From Mycolicibacter sinensis (lineage in GTDB: Bacteria > Actinomycetota > Actinomycetes > Mycobacteriales > Mycobacteriaceae), in assembly GCF_001667375.1 (NCBI RefSeq), contig NZ_LZIN01000072.1:1-63028 (forward strand): a stretch of 63,028 nt of DNA. Reading direction: 5' to 3'. The notes beneath the pieces are model-generated. The model searched no databases, was not told the origin of the DNA, and worked only from the letters and a program-made list of their open reading frames with translations. Position numbers and translations under genes: made by a program. Of this stretch, positions 16,468 to 25,339 are shown piece after piece (positions within the stretch are counted from its first letter, which is position 1; the number at the start of each line of letters is the position of its first letter).

Positions 16468-18013
16468 TGGGCCTCCGAAACAAGGCGGCGACGTCAGGGT
16501 CACCAGCGTGGAGGTCGGCGAACGGGCTGCTGCGGCGGCGGAGTCGCGCATGCTGATCGACGGCAAGTTGGTGGCGGCGGCTTCGGGGGCGGAGTTCGAC
16601 AATCGCAGCCCGGCCACCGGGCGGCTGTTGGGGACCACCGCGGCCGCCGACCAGTTCGACATGCAACGGGCGATCGGCGCGGCCCGGCGCGCCTTCGACG
16701 ACTCGGATTGGTCCACCAACCGCCGGCTGCGCAAGCGCTGTCTGGCGCAACTGCAGTCGGCACTGGAGGCGGAGAAGGAAGAGCTGCGCACCGAGCTGAT
16801 CGCCGAGGTCGGCTGCCCGGTGATGACGACCCAACTGGCACAGCTGGATTGGCCGTTGGCGGACGCGCTGCGCTACCCGGGCCGGCTGATCGACGAGTTC
16901 GAGTGGGAGCGGCTGATCGAGGGCGGCGGACTGTTCGGCGACCGCAACGTCCGCACCGTCGTCAAGGAGCCGGTCGGTGTGGTTGCGGCGATAACCCCGT
17001 CCAACTTTCCGGTCGAGGTGATCCTGAACAAGCTGGGGCCGGCGCTGGCAGCGGGCAACACCGTCGTGCTCAAGCCCGACCCGAACACTCCGTGGAACGC
17101 CACCCGGCTGGGGCGTCTGGTCGCCGAGCACACCGACATCCCCGCCGGGGTGGTCAACGTGGTGCCCACGCCGTCGAACGAGGTCGCCGGACTGCTCGGC
17201 ATCGACCCCCGGGTCGACATGATCTCCTTCACCGGATCCACCTCGGTCGGCAAGCTGCTGGCCCGCAACAGCGCTGACACGATGAAGCGGACCTTCCTGG
17301 AGTTGGGCGGCAAGTCGGCGCTGATCGTGCTCGACGACGCCGACCCGGCCAAGGTCATCCCCAGTGCGGTCGGGGTGTGCGTGCACGCCGGGCAGGCTTG
17401 CGCGGCTACCACCCGGATGCTGGTGCACCGCTCCCTGTTCGACGAGGTGGTGGCCGCGGTGACCGCGGCGTTCGCGGCGGTGACGGTGGGCGACCCCGTG
17501 CTACCGCAGACCCTGGTGGGCCCGCTGATCAGCGCGCAGCAGAAGCAGCGGGTGCTCGACGCGATTGCGCAGGCTCGGCTCGACGGGGCCGAGATCACCA
17601 CCGGCGGAGGGGGGTACGAAGACCTGCCGGCTCACCTGGCCGACGGGCACTACGTGCAGCCCACGGTGATCGTCGGCGTCGATAACAGCGCGGCCATCGC
17701 GCAGCAGGAGGTGTTCGGGCCGGTGCTGGTGATCCTGCCGTTCGGCGACGACGACGAAGCGGTGCGGATCGCCAACGACAGTGCATTCGGGTTGGCCGGT
17801 GCGGTGGTCTCGGCGTCATCGGAGCGGGCCATGGCGGTGGCCCGGCGGGTGCGCACCGGGGCGATCGGCGTCAACGGCGGCATGTACTACGGCGCCGACG
17901 TGCCCTTCGGGGGCTACAAGAACAGCGGCTGGGGCAGGCAGTGCGGGATCGAGGGGTTCTCGCAGTACCTGGAGACCAAGACCATCGGTTATCGGAAACC
18001 GCGGGGGGCGTAA
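16457..18013 (+). CDS. NAD(P)-dependent aldehyde dehydrogenase
   Basis: This aldehyde dehydrogenase (518 residues from ATG 16457) has the NAD-binding run VVAAITPSNFPVEVILNKLG and FTGSTSVGK. The general-base Glu is in LELGGKSALIV (about 280). The nucleophilic Cys is in HAGQACAATTRML, and EEVFGP appears as QQEVFGPVLVI. The first 30 residues look non-conserved. A GTG at 16508 or the ATG at 16549 (MLIDGKLV) may be the true start, since the operator at 16451-16467 overlaps the first ATG. It oxidises an aldehyde to an acid, a plausible step before CoA activation. Confidence 0.88.
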   Translation: MVTVGPPKQGGDVRVTSVEVGERAAAAAESRMLIDGKLVAAASGAEFDNRSPATGRLLGTTAAADQFDMQRAIGAARRAFDDSDWSTNRRLRKRCLAQLQSALEAEKEELRTELIAEVGCPVMTTQLAQLDWPLADALRYPGRLIDEFEWERLIEGGGLFGDRNVRTVVKEPVGVVAAITPSNFPVEVILNKLGPALAAGNTVVLKPDPNTPWNATRLGRLVAEHTDIPAGVVNVVPTPSNEVAGLLGIDPRVDMISFTGSTSVGKLLARNSADTMKRTFLELGGKSALIVLDDADPAKVIPSAVGVCVHAGQACAATTRMLVHRSLFDEVVAAVTAAFAAVTVGDPVLPQTLVGPLISAQQKQRVLDAIAQARLDGAEITTGGGGYEDLPAHLADGHYVQPTVIVGVDNSAAIAQQEVFGPVLVILPFGDDDEAVRIANDSAFGLAGAVVSASSERAMAVARRVRTGAIGVNGGMYYGADVPFGGYKNSGWGRQCGIEGFSQYLETKTIGYRKPRGA

Positions 18014-18036
18014 GGCAGTCCGCGCGGTTCGGTCAT

Positions 18037-18093
18037 CGACTGTGCGGTTTGGTGCGCCCTCATCGGTGGGTCGCGTACGAAACCGCACAGTCG
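18037..18093. terminator. Bidirectional terminator hairpin between convergent genes
   Basis: The 14-base arms CGACTGTGCGGTTT (18037-18050) and AAACCGCACAGTCG (18080-18093) are perfectly complementary across a 29-base loop. The element fills the gap between the aldehyde dehydrogenase and the convergent P450. It is one of several long hairpins in this window. Confidence 0.7.
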
Positions 18094-18100
18094 GAGAGAT

Positions 18101-19306
18101 CTACCTGAACGTCACCGGCAGCGAGCGCGGTGACCGGAACGGCTGACCGTAGATGTGTGGATTGTCGTCGGTCACCAGCGTGATATCGCTGAGGCGGTCC
18201 AGGAGGCACTCCATCGCGACCCGCATCTCCATCCGGGCGAGATGCAACCCCATGCAGGTGTGCTCGCCGGCGGCGAACGTGATGTGCGGAATCCACTTGC
18301 GGAAGATGTCGAACACCTCGGCGCGCTCCCACCGCGCCTCGTCGCGGTTGGCTGACCCGATGCAGACATCGACGACCGCGCCGGCCGGAATCGCGACGCC
18401 AGCCACCTCGGTGTCGCGGATTGCGGTGCGCTGCACGGTAGTCAGCGGCGTCTCGTAGCGCAGCCCCTCCTCGATGGCGGGGCCGATCAGGTCGCCGTCG
18501 GCTTGCACCGCGGCGAACTGTTCGGGATGAGTCAGCAACAGGTAAAGCAGGTTGCTGGTGGCCCGGTAGGTGGTCTCCAGCCCGGCCGGCAGCAGCAGGC
18601 GAAGGAACGAATAGATCGCCTCATCGCTGAGCTTCTCGCCGTCGACCTCTGCGGTGACCAGATCACCGATGATGTCCTCAGTCGGATGGGACTTGCGCTT
18701 GTCCATCTGTGCCAGGAAGTACTCCTTCAACGCCGCTGAGGCGGAGAACGCGCGCTCGTAGTTGACGGTGTAGCTGATCAGCTCGATCGCGCGCTGACGG
18801 AACCACGGCAGGTCCTCTTCGGGCAGGCCCAACAGCTTCGAGATGACCCGGGTGGGGAACTCGAAGGTGAAGCCGGCCACCAGGTCGGCAGAACCCGCGT
18901 CGATGAACTCGTCGATCAGCCTGTTGCAGATCGGCCGCACCACGTCGGGCTCCCAGTGCACCAACGATTTCCGCTTGAAGGCCGACGACACCAGATTGCG
19001 ATGCTTGCGGTGCGGCTCGCCCTCCATCGCCAGGATGGTCGGTCCCAGGAATAATCCGATGGTGACGTCGTAGATGTGGGAGTTGAAGGAATCCGCTTCC
19101 CGGAACACCTGGTTCACGGCGTCGAAAGAGACGGCGGCGAACTGCGTTTCGGGCCGCAGCGACGCCGGGGTCTTGGAGTAGTCCATGACCGTTCCGGGGA
19201 AGACCCCGGCGTGCGCGCGCTTGCGCTCGAAGTACGGATAGGGGTTGGTAAGGTAGCCGGCCGGCTTGTCGAGTGCGGCGGCGACGTCGTCGACCTGGCT
19301 CTTCAC
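18101..19306 (-). CDS. Cytochrome P450
   Basis: This 401-residue soluble bacterial P450 has the I-helix oxygen-activation motif LLPAGLETTYR (A-G-x-E-T, about 235), the ExxR pair in IEEGLRYE, and the heme loop FAAGEHTCMGLHLAR with the cysteinate Cys (about 350). It should hydroxylate a hydrophobic substrate and needs a ferredoxin and reductase, neither of which is encoded nearby. It has its own promoter region containing the perfect operator at 19335-19357, 28 bases upstream of the ATG. Confidence 0.92.
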   Translation of the reverse strand: MKSQVDDVAAALDKPAGYLTNPYPYFERKRAHAGVFPGTVMDYSKTPASLRPETQFAAVSFDAVNQVFREADSFNSHIYDVTIGLFLGPTILAMEGEPHRKHRNLVSSAFKRKSLVHWEPDVVRPICNRLIDEFIDAGSADLVAGFTFEFPTRVISKLLGLPEEDLPWFRQRAIELISYTVNYERAFSASAALKEYFLAQMDKRKSHPTEDIIGDLVTAEVDGEKLSDEAIYSFLRLLLPAGLETTYRATSNLLYLLLTHPEQFAAVQADGDLIGPAIEEGLRYETPLTTVQRTAIRDTEVAGVAIPAGAVVDVCIGSANRDEARWERAEVFDIFRKWIPHITFAAGEHTCMGLHLARMEMRVAMECLLDRLSDITLVTDDNPHIYGQPFRSPRSLPVTFR

Positions 19307-19334
19307 GGCTGGTCTCCCGTCTCAAGTGGAGCAA

Positions 19335-19357
19335 TTTACTGTAAGCATTACAGTAAA
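19335..19357. promoter_or_regulatory. Perfect 10-base-arm operator upstream of the first P450
   Basis: The arms are TTTACTGTAA (19335-19344) and TTACAGTAAA (19348-19357), separated by GCA. Each arm is itself a near palindrome TTACNGTAA, so the element contains two stacked half-sites. It is the best-formed member of a motif set also found at 13283, 16451 and, rearranged, at 20730. It lies between the stop of the second P450 and the start of the first. Confidence 0.75.
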
Positions 19358-19382
19358 TGATCGGGCAGGTGTCGCGCCAGTG

Positions 19383-20663
19383 TCAGGCGAGGCTGACCGG
19401 CATTCGCTTGATGCCGTGCGCAAAGGTGCTGTGCAGGTACTCCGGTTCGCCGAGCGTGACCTCCGGCAGCCGGGTGAGCAGCTCATAGAACAGGTGCCGC
19501 AGCTCCATCCGGGCCACGTGGGTGCCCAGGCAGTAGTGCGCTCCGCCGCCGCCGAAGCCCAGGTGCGGGTTGGCGGCACGGGTGATGTCGAATTCGTGCG
19601 GCCGGTCGAACACCGTCTCGTCGCGGTTGGCCGAGCAGTAGAACAGGGCGACCTTTTCGCCGGCCTTGATCGTGGTCCCGGCCACCTCGGTGTCCACCAC
19701 GGCGTGGCGCGCGAAGGCGATCACCGGAGTCGCCCACCGCACGAATTCCTCGACCGCGGCGTCGATCCGGTTGTCGAAGTCGGCCAGCAACCACGCACGC
19801 TGCTCGGGGTGATCGACGAGGGCCTTGAACGCGTGCGTGGTGGTCTGCTTGGTGGTGTCGTTGCCGGCCGAACCGAGCAGCACCATGAACGAGCCCAGTT
19901 CCTCGTCGGTGAGGCGGTGGCCGTCGACCTCGGCATTGACCAGCGCGGTCATCAGATCGTCGTGCGGCTCGGCGCGGCGGCGCTGCGCCAGCTCGATACC
20001 GGATCCGGCCAACACGCCCAACTGCGTCATGACATGCACGGCCCGCTCCTCCAGCGAGGCGTACTCGTCGTCGCTGCCGCTGAACAGGCATTCGGCCGCG
20101 TAGGCGACCTTCTCCTGGTCGGCGGGATCGATGCCGATCATGTCGGAGATGGTGCGCATCGGCAGCTGTCCGGAACAGCTTGCGACGAAGTCGATCTGGT
20201 CGCCGGTACGCAGTCGCGCCAGTAGGTCGTCGACGATGCTGCGAGCGTTGGTCTTGATCTGCTCCTCGATCCGGCGGACCTGTCGCGGGGTGAACCCCGA
20301 GCTGATGAGCTTGCGATACCGGGTGTGGTCGGGCGGGTCCATCGCCAGGAAGAACGTCATGTTGCGCTGGATTTCGGCCGGCATCGGATCGACGCTGACC
20401 CCCTCGCGCGAGCAGAACAGCTCTTCGTGCTGGCTGATGAACTTGATGTCGGTGTGCCGCGTCGCCGCCCAGTATCCGGTCTCCTGGTGGGGGAAGACGG
20501 CCGGCATCGGCCGGTGCCAGGTCAGGCCCTGCTCGCCGCGCAGGGTTGCGAAGGTCTCGTCGCGGGTGCGAAAGTCCTTGTCCCAGAAGCCGGGATCCGA
20601 GATGTCGAGTCGGTGGTGAGGGTATGGAGACGTCGGAGTGCCGGCTGATGAACTCAGGGTCAT
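19383..20663 (-). CDS. Cytochrome P450 (second in cluster)
   Basis: This 426-residue P450 starts at the ATG at 20663 (TLSSSAGTPTSPYPHHRLDI). It has the I-helix motif GSAGNDTTKQT (about 260), ExxR in VEEFVRW, and the heme loop FGGGGAHYCLGTHVARMEL (about 365-383). AGNDTT with a Gly-rich heme loop is common in mycobacterial P450s of the sterol/lipid-oxidising groups. The subfamily cannot be assigned by eye. It is divergent from the 3-hydroxyisobutyrate dehydrogenase-like gene at 20846. No redox partner gene is adjacent. Confidence 0.92.
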   Translation of the reverse strand: MTLSSSAGTPTSPYPHHRLDISDPGFWDKDFRTRDETFATLRGEQGLTWHRPMPAVFPHQETGYWAATRHTDIKFISQHEELFCSREGVSVDPMPAEIQRNMTFFLAMDPPDHTRYRKLISSGFTPRQVRRIEEQIKTNARSIVDDLLARLRTGDQIDFVASCSGQLPMRTISDMIGIDPADQEKVAYAAECLFSGSDDEYASLEERAVHVMTQLGVLAGSGIELAQRRRAEPHDDLMTALVNAEVDGHRLTDEELGSFMVLLGSAGNDTTKQTTTHAFKALVDHPEQRAWLLADFDNRIDAAVEEFVRWATPVIAFARHAVVDTEVAGTTIKAGEKVALFYCSANRDETVFDRPHEFDITRAANPHLGFGGGGAHYCLGTHVARMELRHLFYELLTRLPEVTLGEPEYLHSTFAHGIKRMPVSLA

Positions 20664-20729
20664 GGTGTCCTCTCGAAGCGCGGGCCCTGCAGGGGGTGTC
20701 GCCCGTGGCGCCAGCCACCCGAAAAGCCG

Positions 20730-20748
20730 ACAGTAAGCACGACTGTAA
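20730..20748. promoter_or_regulatory. Variant TTACNGTAA-type site in a divergent promoter region
   Basis: ACAGTAA-GCACG-ACTGTAA lies between the divergent P450 (start 20663) and the dehydrogenase (start 20846). The inner ACAGT/ACTGT bases form an inverted repeat, but spacing and order differ from the canonical ACTGTAA-N3-TTACAGT. It could be a weaker site for the same regulator. Confidence 0.4.
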
Positions 20749-20845
20749 CGAATTCGGCGCCGGTGGACAATGCTACGGTTGGCCCTACCGACAGCCCCAC
20801 TGAACATCCGACCGGGGCGGCGAAAGATGCGAACAGGAGCCGAGA

Positions 20846-21655
20846 ATGGCCGAGACCATCGGGTTCGTCGGAGCCGGCAAAATGGGCGAGCCGATGGTGC
20901 TGCGTCTTGTCGATGCGGGCTTCTCCGTGCAGGTTTACGCGCGCCGTCCGGAGGTGCGCGAACGGCTGGCGGCCGCCGGCGCGGTGCCGGTGGAGTCGGT
21001 CGCCGCCGTCGCACGCGATGCCGGCGTCGTGGTCAGCTGCCTGTTCTCCGACGCTCAGCTGCGCGAGGTCGCCACCGGTGCCGACGGGCTGCTGGCCAGC
21101 GCCGGCCCCGACACGGTCGTGGTCTCGCACACCACCGGAACGGTGAGCACGCTGACCAAACTGATGGCGGAATTTCCGGACGGCCCGGTGCTGGTGGACG
21201 CGCCGGTCAGCGGCGGCGCCCACGACATCGCCGCCGGCAAGCTGACTGTCCTGCTCGGCGGTCCCGACGATGCGGTGGCTCGCGCACAGCCGGTGCTGGC
21301 CGCCTACGCCGATCCGGTGATCACCACCGGAGGCCTGGGCACCGCGCTCAACCTCAAGCTGATCAACAACGTGCTGTTCGCCGCCAATGCGCAACTCGTC
21401 GCTGCCGCCGTCGAGCTGGCGAAGAACCTCGGAGTGCCCGACGCCAGTCTGTTCTCGGCGCTGGAGCACTGCAGCGGCGGTAGCCGGGCCGCAGGCTACG
21501 TGCAGTCGGCCGGGGGAGTGGAGAGCTTCGCCCAAGTCGTTGCGCCCTTCATGCGCAAAGACGTCGCGGCCTGTATCGAGGCCGCCGCCGACCGTGGCGT
21601 CGAGTTGGGACAGCTGCGCGCGGTGGCCGAGACCGGACCCCTGGACCTGTCGTGA
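20846..21655 (+). CDS. 3-hydroxyisobutyrate dehydrogenase-like NAD(P)-dependent oxidoreductase
   Basis: This 269-residue beta-hydroxyacid dehydrogenase superfamily protein has the Rossmann motif IGFVGAGKMGEPMVLRLVDA (about residues 5-24). The substrate-binding signature is DAPVSGGAHDIAAGKLTVLL (about 115). The catalytic Lys is in LNLKLINNVLF (about 173). It oxidises a 3-hydroxy acid to a semialdehyde or reduces the reverse. The adjacent aldehyde dehydrogenase overlaps its stop by four bases (GTGA) and would finish that oxidation. Confidence 0.88.
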   Translation: MAETIGFVGAGKMGEPMVLRLVDAGFSVQVYARRPEVRERLAAAGAVPVESVAAVARDAGVVVSCLFSDAQLREVATGADGLLASAGPDTVVVSHTTGTVSTLTKLMAEFPDGPVLVDAPVSGGAHDIAAGKLTVLLGGPDDAVARAQPVLAAYADPVITTGGLGTALNLKLINNVLFAANAQLVAAAVELAKNLGVPDASLFSALEHCSGGSRAAGYVQSAGGVESFAQVVAPFMRKDVAACIEAAADRGVELGQLRAVAETGPLDLS

Positions 21656-23100
21656 GCGACCTGCTGAACCTGCTGGCGAGACAACGGCAGTCGTTCGTCG
21701 CCGACGGCCCGCCCAGCGCGGCGGTGCGGCGCAATCGCATTGACCGCTTGTTGGCGATGGTGCTGGACAACACCGACGCCTTCGTCGATGCGATGGCCGC
21801 TGATTTCGGTACCCGGTCCCGGTCGGCGTCGCTGGCAACCGAACTGGTCGGCATGATCCCGGTGATCGAACACACCCGATCCCACGTCAAGCAGTGGATG
21901 CGGACCGGCAAGCTGCTGCGTGCCGGCAGACTGGTCGGCCTACGCGCCGAGGTGCAGCCGAGCCCGCTGGGCGTGGTGGGGATCATTGGGCCGTGGAACT
22001 TTCCACTGCAACTGGTGGTGCTGCCCGCGGCCGCGGCGTTCGCGGCCGGCAACCGGGTGATGATCAAGATGTCCGAAATCACCTCGCACACTGCAGAACT
22101 GATGCAAGAGCTGGCGCCCAGATACTTCCAGGGCGACGAGCTCGCCGTGGTCACCGGGGGCGTCGATGTCGCGGCCGCGTTCGCGGGCCTGCCGTTCGAC
22201 CACCTGTTCTTCACCGGATCGCCGTCGGTAGGTGCGCTGATCCAGCGCGCCGCGGCGGACAACCTGGTCCCGGTGACCTTGGAGTTGGGCGGCAAGAACC
22301 CCGTCGTGGTGGCCCCCGGCGCCGACATCGCGCGATCGGCGAAACGGATCGCCTCGGCCCGGATGGTCAACGGCGGGCAGGTCTGCGTGTGCCCCGATTA
22401 CGTTCTGGTGCCCGAACGCGAGATCGACTCGTTCGTCGAGGTCGCCCGTGCGACGCTGCGGGAGATGTTCCCGACCATCGTGGCAAACGGCGACTACTGC
22501 TCCAGCATTAATGAGGCCAACTTCGATCGCGTCATGGGCCTGATCGAGGATGCCCGCTCGCGGGGCGCCACCGTGGAGGCCGTCGCCCCGGAGGGTGAGG
22601 TGCTGCCCGATCGCGGCTCCCGCAAGATCGCCCCGACGATCGTGCGCGACGTCGACGCGACGATGCGCATCGCCGAGGAGGAGATCTTCGGCCCGGTGCT
22701 GATGGTGCAGGGATACCGCAGTCTCGACGAGGCCATCGATGAGATCAACGCGCGTCCGGCGCCGCTGGTCGCCTATTGGTTCGGCCCCGGCGACAAGGAC
22801 TTCCGTGACTTCGTGCGGCGCACCAGAAGTGGCGGAGTGGCCCGCAACGACTTCGCCGCGCAGATGATCCCGTCCGGCGCGCCGTTCGGTGGCGTGGGGC
22901 GCAGCGGCATGGGCGCCTACCACGGCAAGGCCGGCTTCGACGCGTTCAGCCACTACCGGACGGTGGTCGGTTCCGATCTGCCGTTCAGCCTCACCGGATC
23001 CGCCGCGCCGCCGTTCAAGCCCGGGATGCGCCTGTATGCCGACACGATGTTGCGCAGGGCGCGCAACCGGACGCACCGCAGGCTGGCGAAGCGCGGCTAA
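21652..23100 (+). CDS. Aldehyde dehydrogenase, coniferyl-aldehyde-dehydrogenase-like
   Basis: This 482-residue class-3-type aldehyde dehydrogenase lacks the long N-terminal domain. It has PLGVVGIIGPWNFPLQLVVL (about 103-122), FTGSPSVGALIQ, the base Glu in TLELGGKNPVVV (about 212), the nucleophile in NGGQVCVCPDYVL, and EEEIFGPVLMV. The C-terminus has a basic tail, as in membrane-associated fatty aldehyde dehydrogenases of this subgroup. The GTG start overlaps the upstream stop. It is convergent and overlapping with the FadD gene (three bases). Confidence 0.9.
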   Translation: MSDLLNLLARQRQSFVADGPPSAAVRRNRIDRLLAMVLDNTDAFVDAMAADFGTRSRSASLATELVGMIPVIEHTRSHVKQWMRTGKLLRAGRLVGLRAEVQPSPLGVVGIIGPWNFPLQLVVLPAAAAFAAGNRVMIKMSEITSHTAELMQELAPRYFQGDELAVVTGGVDVAAAFAGLPFDHLFFTGSPSVGALIQRAAADNLVPVTLELGGKNPVVVAPGADIARSAKRIASARMVNGGQVCVCPDYVLVPEREIDSFVEVARATLREMFPTIVANGDYCSSINEANFDRVMGLIEDARSRGATVEAVAPEGEVLPDRGSRKIAPTIVRDVDATMRIAEEEIFGPVLMVQGYRSLDEAIDEINARPAPLVAYWFGPGDKDFRDFVRRTRSGGVARNDFAAQMIPSGAPFGGVGRSGMGAYHGKAGFDAFSHYRTVVGSDLPFSLTGSAAPPFKPGMRLYADTMLRRARNRTHRRLAKRG

Positions 23101-24740
23101 CCCTGTTCGGCCTGCTCGCGCGCCCACCGGTAGTCGGCCTTGCCGGCCGGGCTGCGCACGATCGTCGGCCGGAAGATGACCGCCTTGGGCAGCTTGTAGC
23201 GGGCCAGCGATCCGCCGGCGTGCTCGATCAGGTCGGTGTCGGTAGCGGAGGCACCGTCGGCGAGGGCCACCACGGCCACCACCTCCTGCCCCCACCGTTC
23301 GCTGGGCCGGCCGGCCACCACCACATCGACTACGGCCGGATGTGAGGCGATCGCCGTCTCGACCTCTTCGGCGAAGATCTTCTCCCCGCCGGAGTTGATC
23401 GTCACCGAATCCCGGCCGAGCAACTCGATCGATCCGTCTTCCAGGTGTCGGGCCCGGTCGCCGGGCACGGCGAAGCGCATGTCGCCGATCACCGGGAACG
23501 TCGCCGCGGTCTTGGCGGCATCGCCCTTGTAACCCAGCGGGACATAGCCGCGCTGACCCAGCCAACCGAGACCGTCGTGGCCGGGTTCCAGTACGGCAGA
23601 CAGATCTTCGGTCACCACGCAGGTATCCGGCCCGCCGGCGAAGGTCCCGGTCGAGACCGCACCCGAGGTCGACATGTGGCGCATCTGGGCGCCGGTCTCC
23701 GAGGAGCCGACCCCGTCGATCACCATGGCACCGGGCAGCGTCTCGATCACCTGCTGCTTGACGTAGGGCGTCAGCAACGCGCCGCCGTTGGCCACCACCA
23801 TCAGCGACGACACGTCCGCGGTTCCCCTGCGGATGGCGTCGAGCAGTGGCCGGGCCATGGCGTCGCCGACAACGGTCACCGACAGCACGTTCTCCCGCTC
23901 AATGGCGCGCACCACATCGTCGGCGTCGAAATGGTCGACAACCGAAGGGAAAACCAGGGTTTGGCCGGTGTTGATCGCGGTCATCACCGCCCACTGCGCG
24001 GCGCCGTGGATCAATGGGGGCAGGATCATCAGCTTGATGCCGGGGTTCTCCCGGGCCGGCCCCACGATGTCGTCGATGGAGCTGACCTCTTCGGAGGTCA
24101 TCAGGTTGCGGCCGCCGAAGGAGCCCATGAAGATGTCGTGCTGACGCCAGAGCACGCCCTTGGGCATGCCGGTGGTGCCGCCGGTGTAGAGCACATAGAG
24201 GTCGTCGGGGTCCGGCTGCACCGGCGGCGGCTGCGGCGAACTGTCGGCCAGTACCGTCTCGTAGTCCACCGCGCCCTCGAGCAGGGCGTTGCCGGAGTCG
24301 TCGGCGATTTGGATCAGCACCCGCAGTTGCGGCAGGTCGGGCAGCACCTCGGCCAGTGTCGGGGCGAACGCGGCGTGATACACCAGTGCGGTGGCGCCGG
24401 AATCGGCCAGCAGGTAAGCCAATTCGTTGCGGACGTAGCGGTAGTTGACGTTGAACGGGGCCACCCTGGCCCGGAAGCTGCCCAGCAGGGTCTCGATGAA
24501 CTCGTTGCCGTTGTAGGCGTAAATCCCGAGCAGGTCCTGGCCGGTCTCGTGTGCGGCCAGCTCCGATCGCGGCGTGTGACAGCCCAGCCCTTGCGAGTGC
24601 AGGTAGGACGCCAGGCGGTTGGACCGATCGAGGATCTGGGCGTAGGTGTAGCGCCGATCGCCCTGGATCACCAGGTCGCGATCGGGAATTGCCGCGGCTA
24701 CCGCCTCGGTGACGGCCGGGACGGTGAATTGGCTCGCCAC
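23097..24740 (-). CDS. Acyl-CoA synthetase (FadD19-like steroid/long-chain acid ligase)
   Basis: This 547-residue AMP-forming ligase has the P-loop LYTGGTTGMPKGVLWR (about 190), PPLIHGAAQWAVM, the A5-like motif GVGSSETGAQ, GDRARHLEDGSIELLGRDS and the C-terminal catalytic Lys region RSPAGKADYRWA. PPLIHGAAQ and the ending DYRWA resemble FadD19-type enzymes, which activate branched sterol side-chain acids. That is a resemblance from memory, not an alignment. A 13-residue stretch after SQGLG looks like an insertion compared with that family. The GTG start at 24740 overlaps the end of the upstream gene by 43 bases and has GAGGAG upstream. Confidence 0.9.
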   Translation of the reverse strand: MASQFTVPAVTEAVAAAIPDRDLVIQGDRRYTYAQILDRSNRLASYLHSQGLGCHTPRSELAAHETGQDLLGIYAYNGNEFIETLLGSFRARVAPFNVNYRYVRNELAYLLADSGATALVYHAAFAPTLAEVLPDLPQLRVLIQIADDSGNALLEGAVDYETVLADSSPQPPPVQPDPDDLYVLYTGGTTGMPKGVLWRQHDIFMGSFGGRNLMTSEEVSSIDDIVGPARENPGIKLMILPPLIHGAAQWAVMTAINTGQTLVFPSVVDHFDADDVVRAIERENVLSVTVVGDAMARPLLDAIRRGTADVSSLMVVANGGALLTPYVKQQVIETLPGAMVIDGVGSSETGAQMRHMSTSGAVSTGTFAGGPDTCVVTEDLSAVLEPGHDGLGWLGQRGYVPLGYKGDAAKTAATFPVIGDMRFAVPGDRARHLEDGSIELLGRDSVTINSGGEKIFAEEVETAIASHPAVVDVVVAGRPSERWGQEVVAVVALADGASATDTDLIEHAGGSLARYKLPKAVIFRPTIVRSPAGKADYRWAREQAEQG

Positions 24741-25339
24741 GTTTGCATCAACTCCTCGGTGGTGGTGATCGTCGCCAACAGGGACAGGGTGTTCTCGATC
24801 ATCGCAGCCCCGTACTCGGTCGGCACACCGGCTACCGCATCGCGGGGCAGAACCACCCGGTAGGCGGCGTTGACCGCGTCCATCACCAGGTTCGGGATGG
24901 CCACATTCAGCGAGACCCCCACGACGACAACCGTCGACACGCCGAGGTTGCGCAGCACCGCGTCCAGCTCGGTTCCGCCCATCGGTCCCACCCCGTGGCA
25001 GCGGCTCAGAACCAGATCCGATGGTTCGGGTCCGAATTCGGACAGCAGGCTGGCGCCGGGGCTGCCCGCAGCGATACTGACCGCGCGCCGGCCGGCGGCG
25101 AAAAGGCGCGCGTTATGGTTGGAGCCCCGCGCGTCCGGACGCCGGTGCACCAGGCAGTGCACCACCTGCACGCCGGCGGTCCGCGCCGCCGGTAACAGCC
25201 GGGCGATGTTGGGCAGTGCCTCGCGGCGCGCCTCGTCGGCGAGCACCGGCAGGCCGGCGTCGGGTCCCACGACCGCGCCCTGAAGCTCCTGGGTGACGAT
25301 CGCGGTGCGCTCGGGGGCTACCAGGTCCCCCAGCGTCAT
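24698..25339 (-). CDS. Isochorismatase-fold protein lacking the catalytic triad
   Basis: This 213-residue protein has the cysteine-hydrolase (isochorismatase) fold pattern. The conserved Asp position reads VTQELQG (Glu), the Lys position reads VLSRCHGVGPMGGTELDAVL (Arg), and the nucleophile loop reads VVGVSLNVAIPNLVMDAVNA with Ala where Cys is expected. All three triad residues therefore appear replaced. It may be non-catalytic, a binding protein, or use other chemistry. It is translationally coupled to the Rieske oxygenase (ATGA) and overlaps the FadD start, so it belongs to the Rieske-isochorismatase-FadD operon. Confidence 0.8.
   Translation of the reverse strand: MTLGDLVAPERTAIVTQELQGAVVGPDAGLPVLADEARREALPNIARLLPAARTAGVQVVHCLVHRRPDARGSNHNARLFAAGRRAVSIAAGSPGASLLSEFGPEPSDLVLSRCHGVGPMGGTELDAVLRNLGVSTVVVVGVSLNVAIPNLVMDAVNAAYRVVLPRDAVAGVPTEYGAAMIENTLSLLATITTTEELMQTWRANSPSRPSPRR

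Noticed and set aside
15185..17428. 747-residue reverse frame covering both the CoA transferase and the aldehyde dehydrogenase
   Set aside because: Only the part from 16399 to 15185 is CoA-transferase-like. The rest is antisense to the aldehyde dehydrogenase. A start at 16399 matches the family N-terminus.
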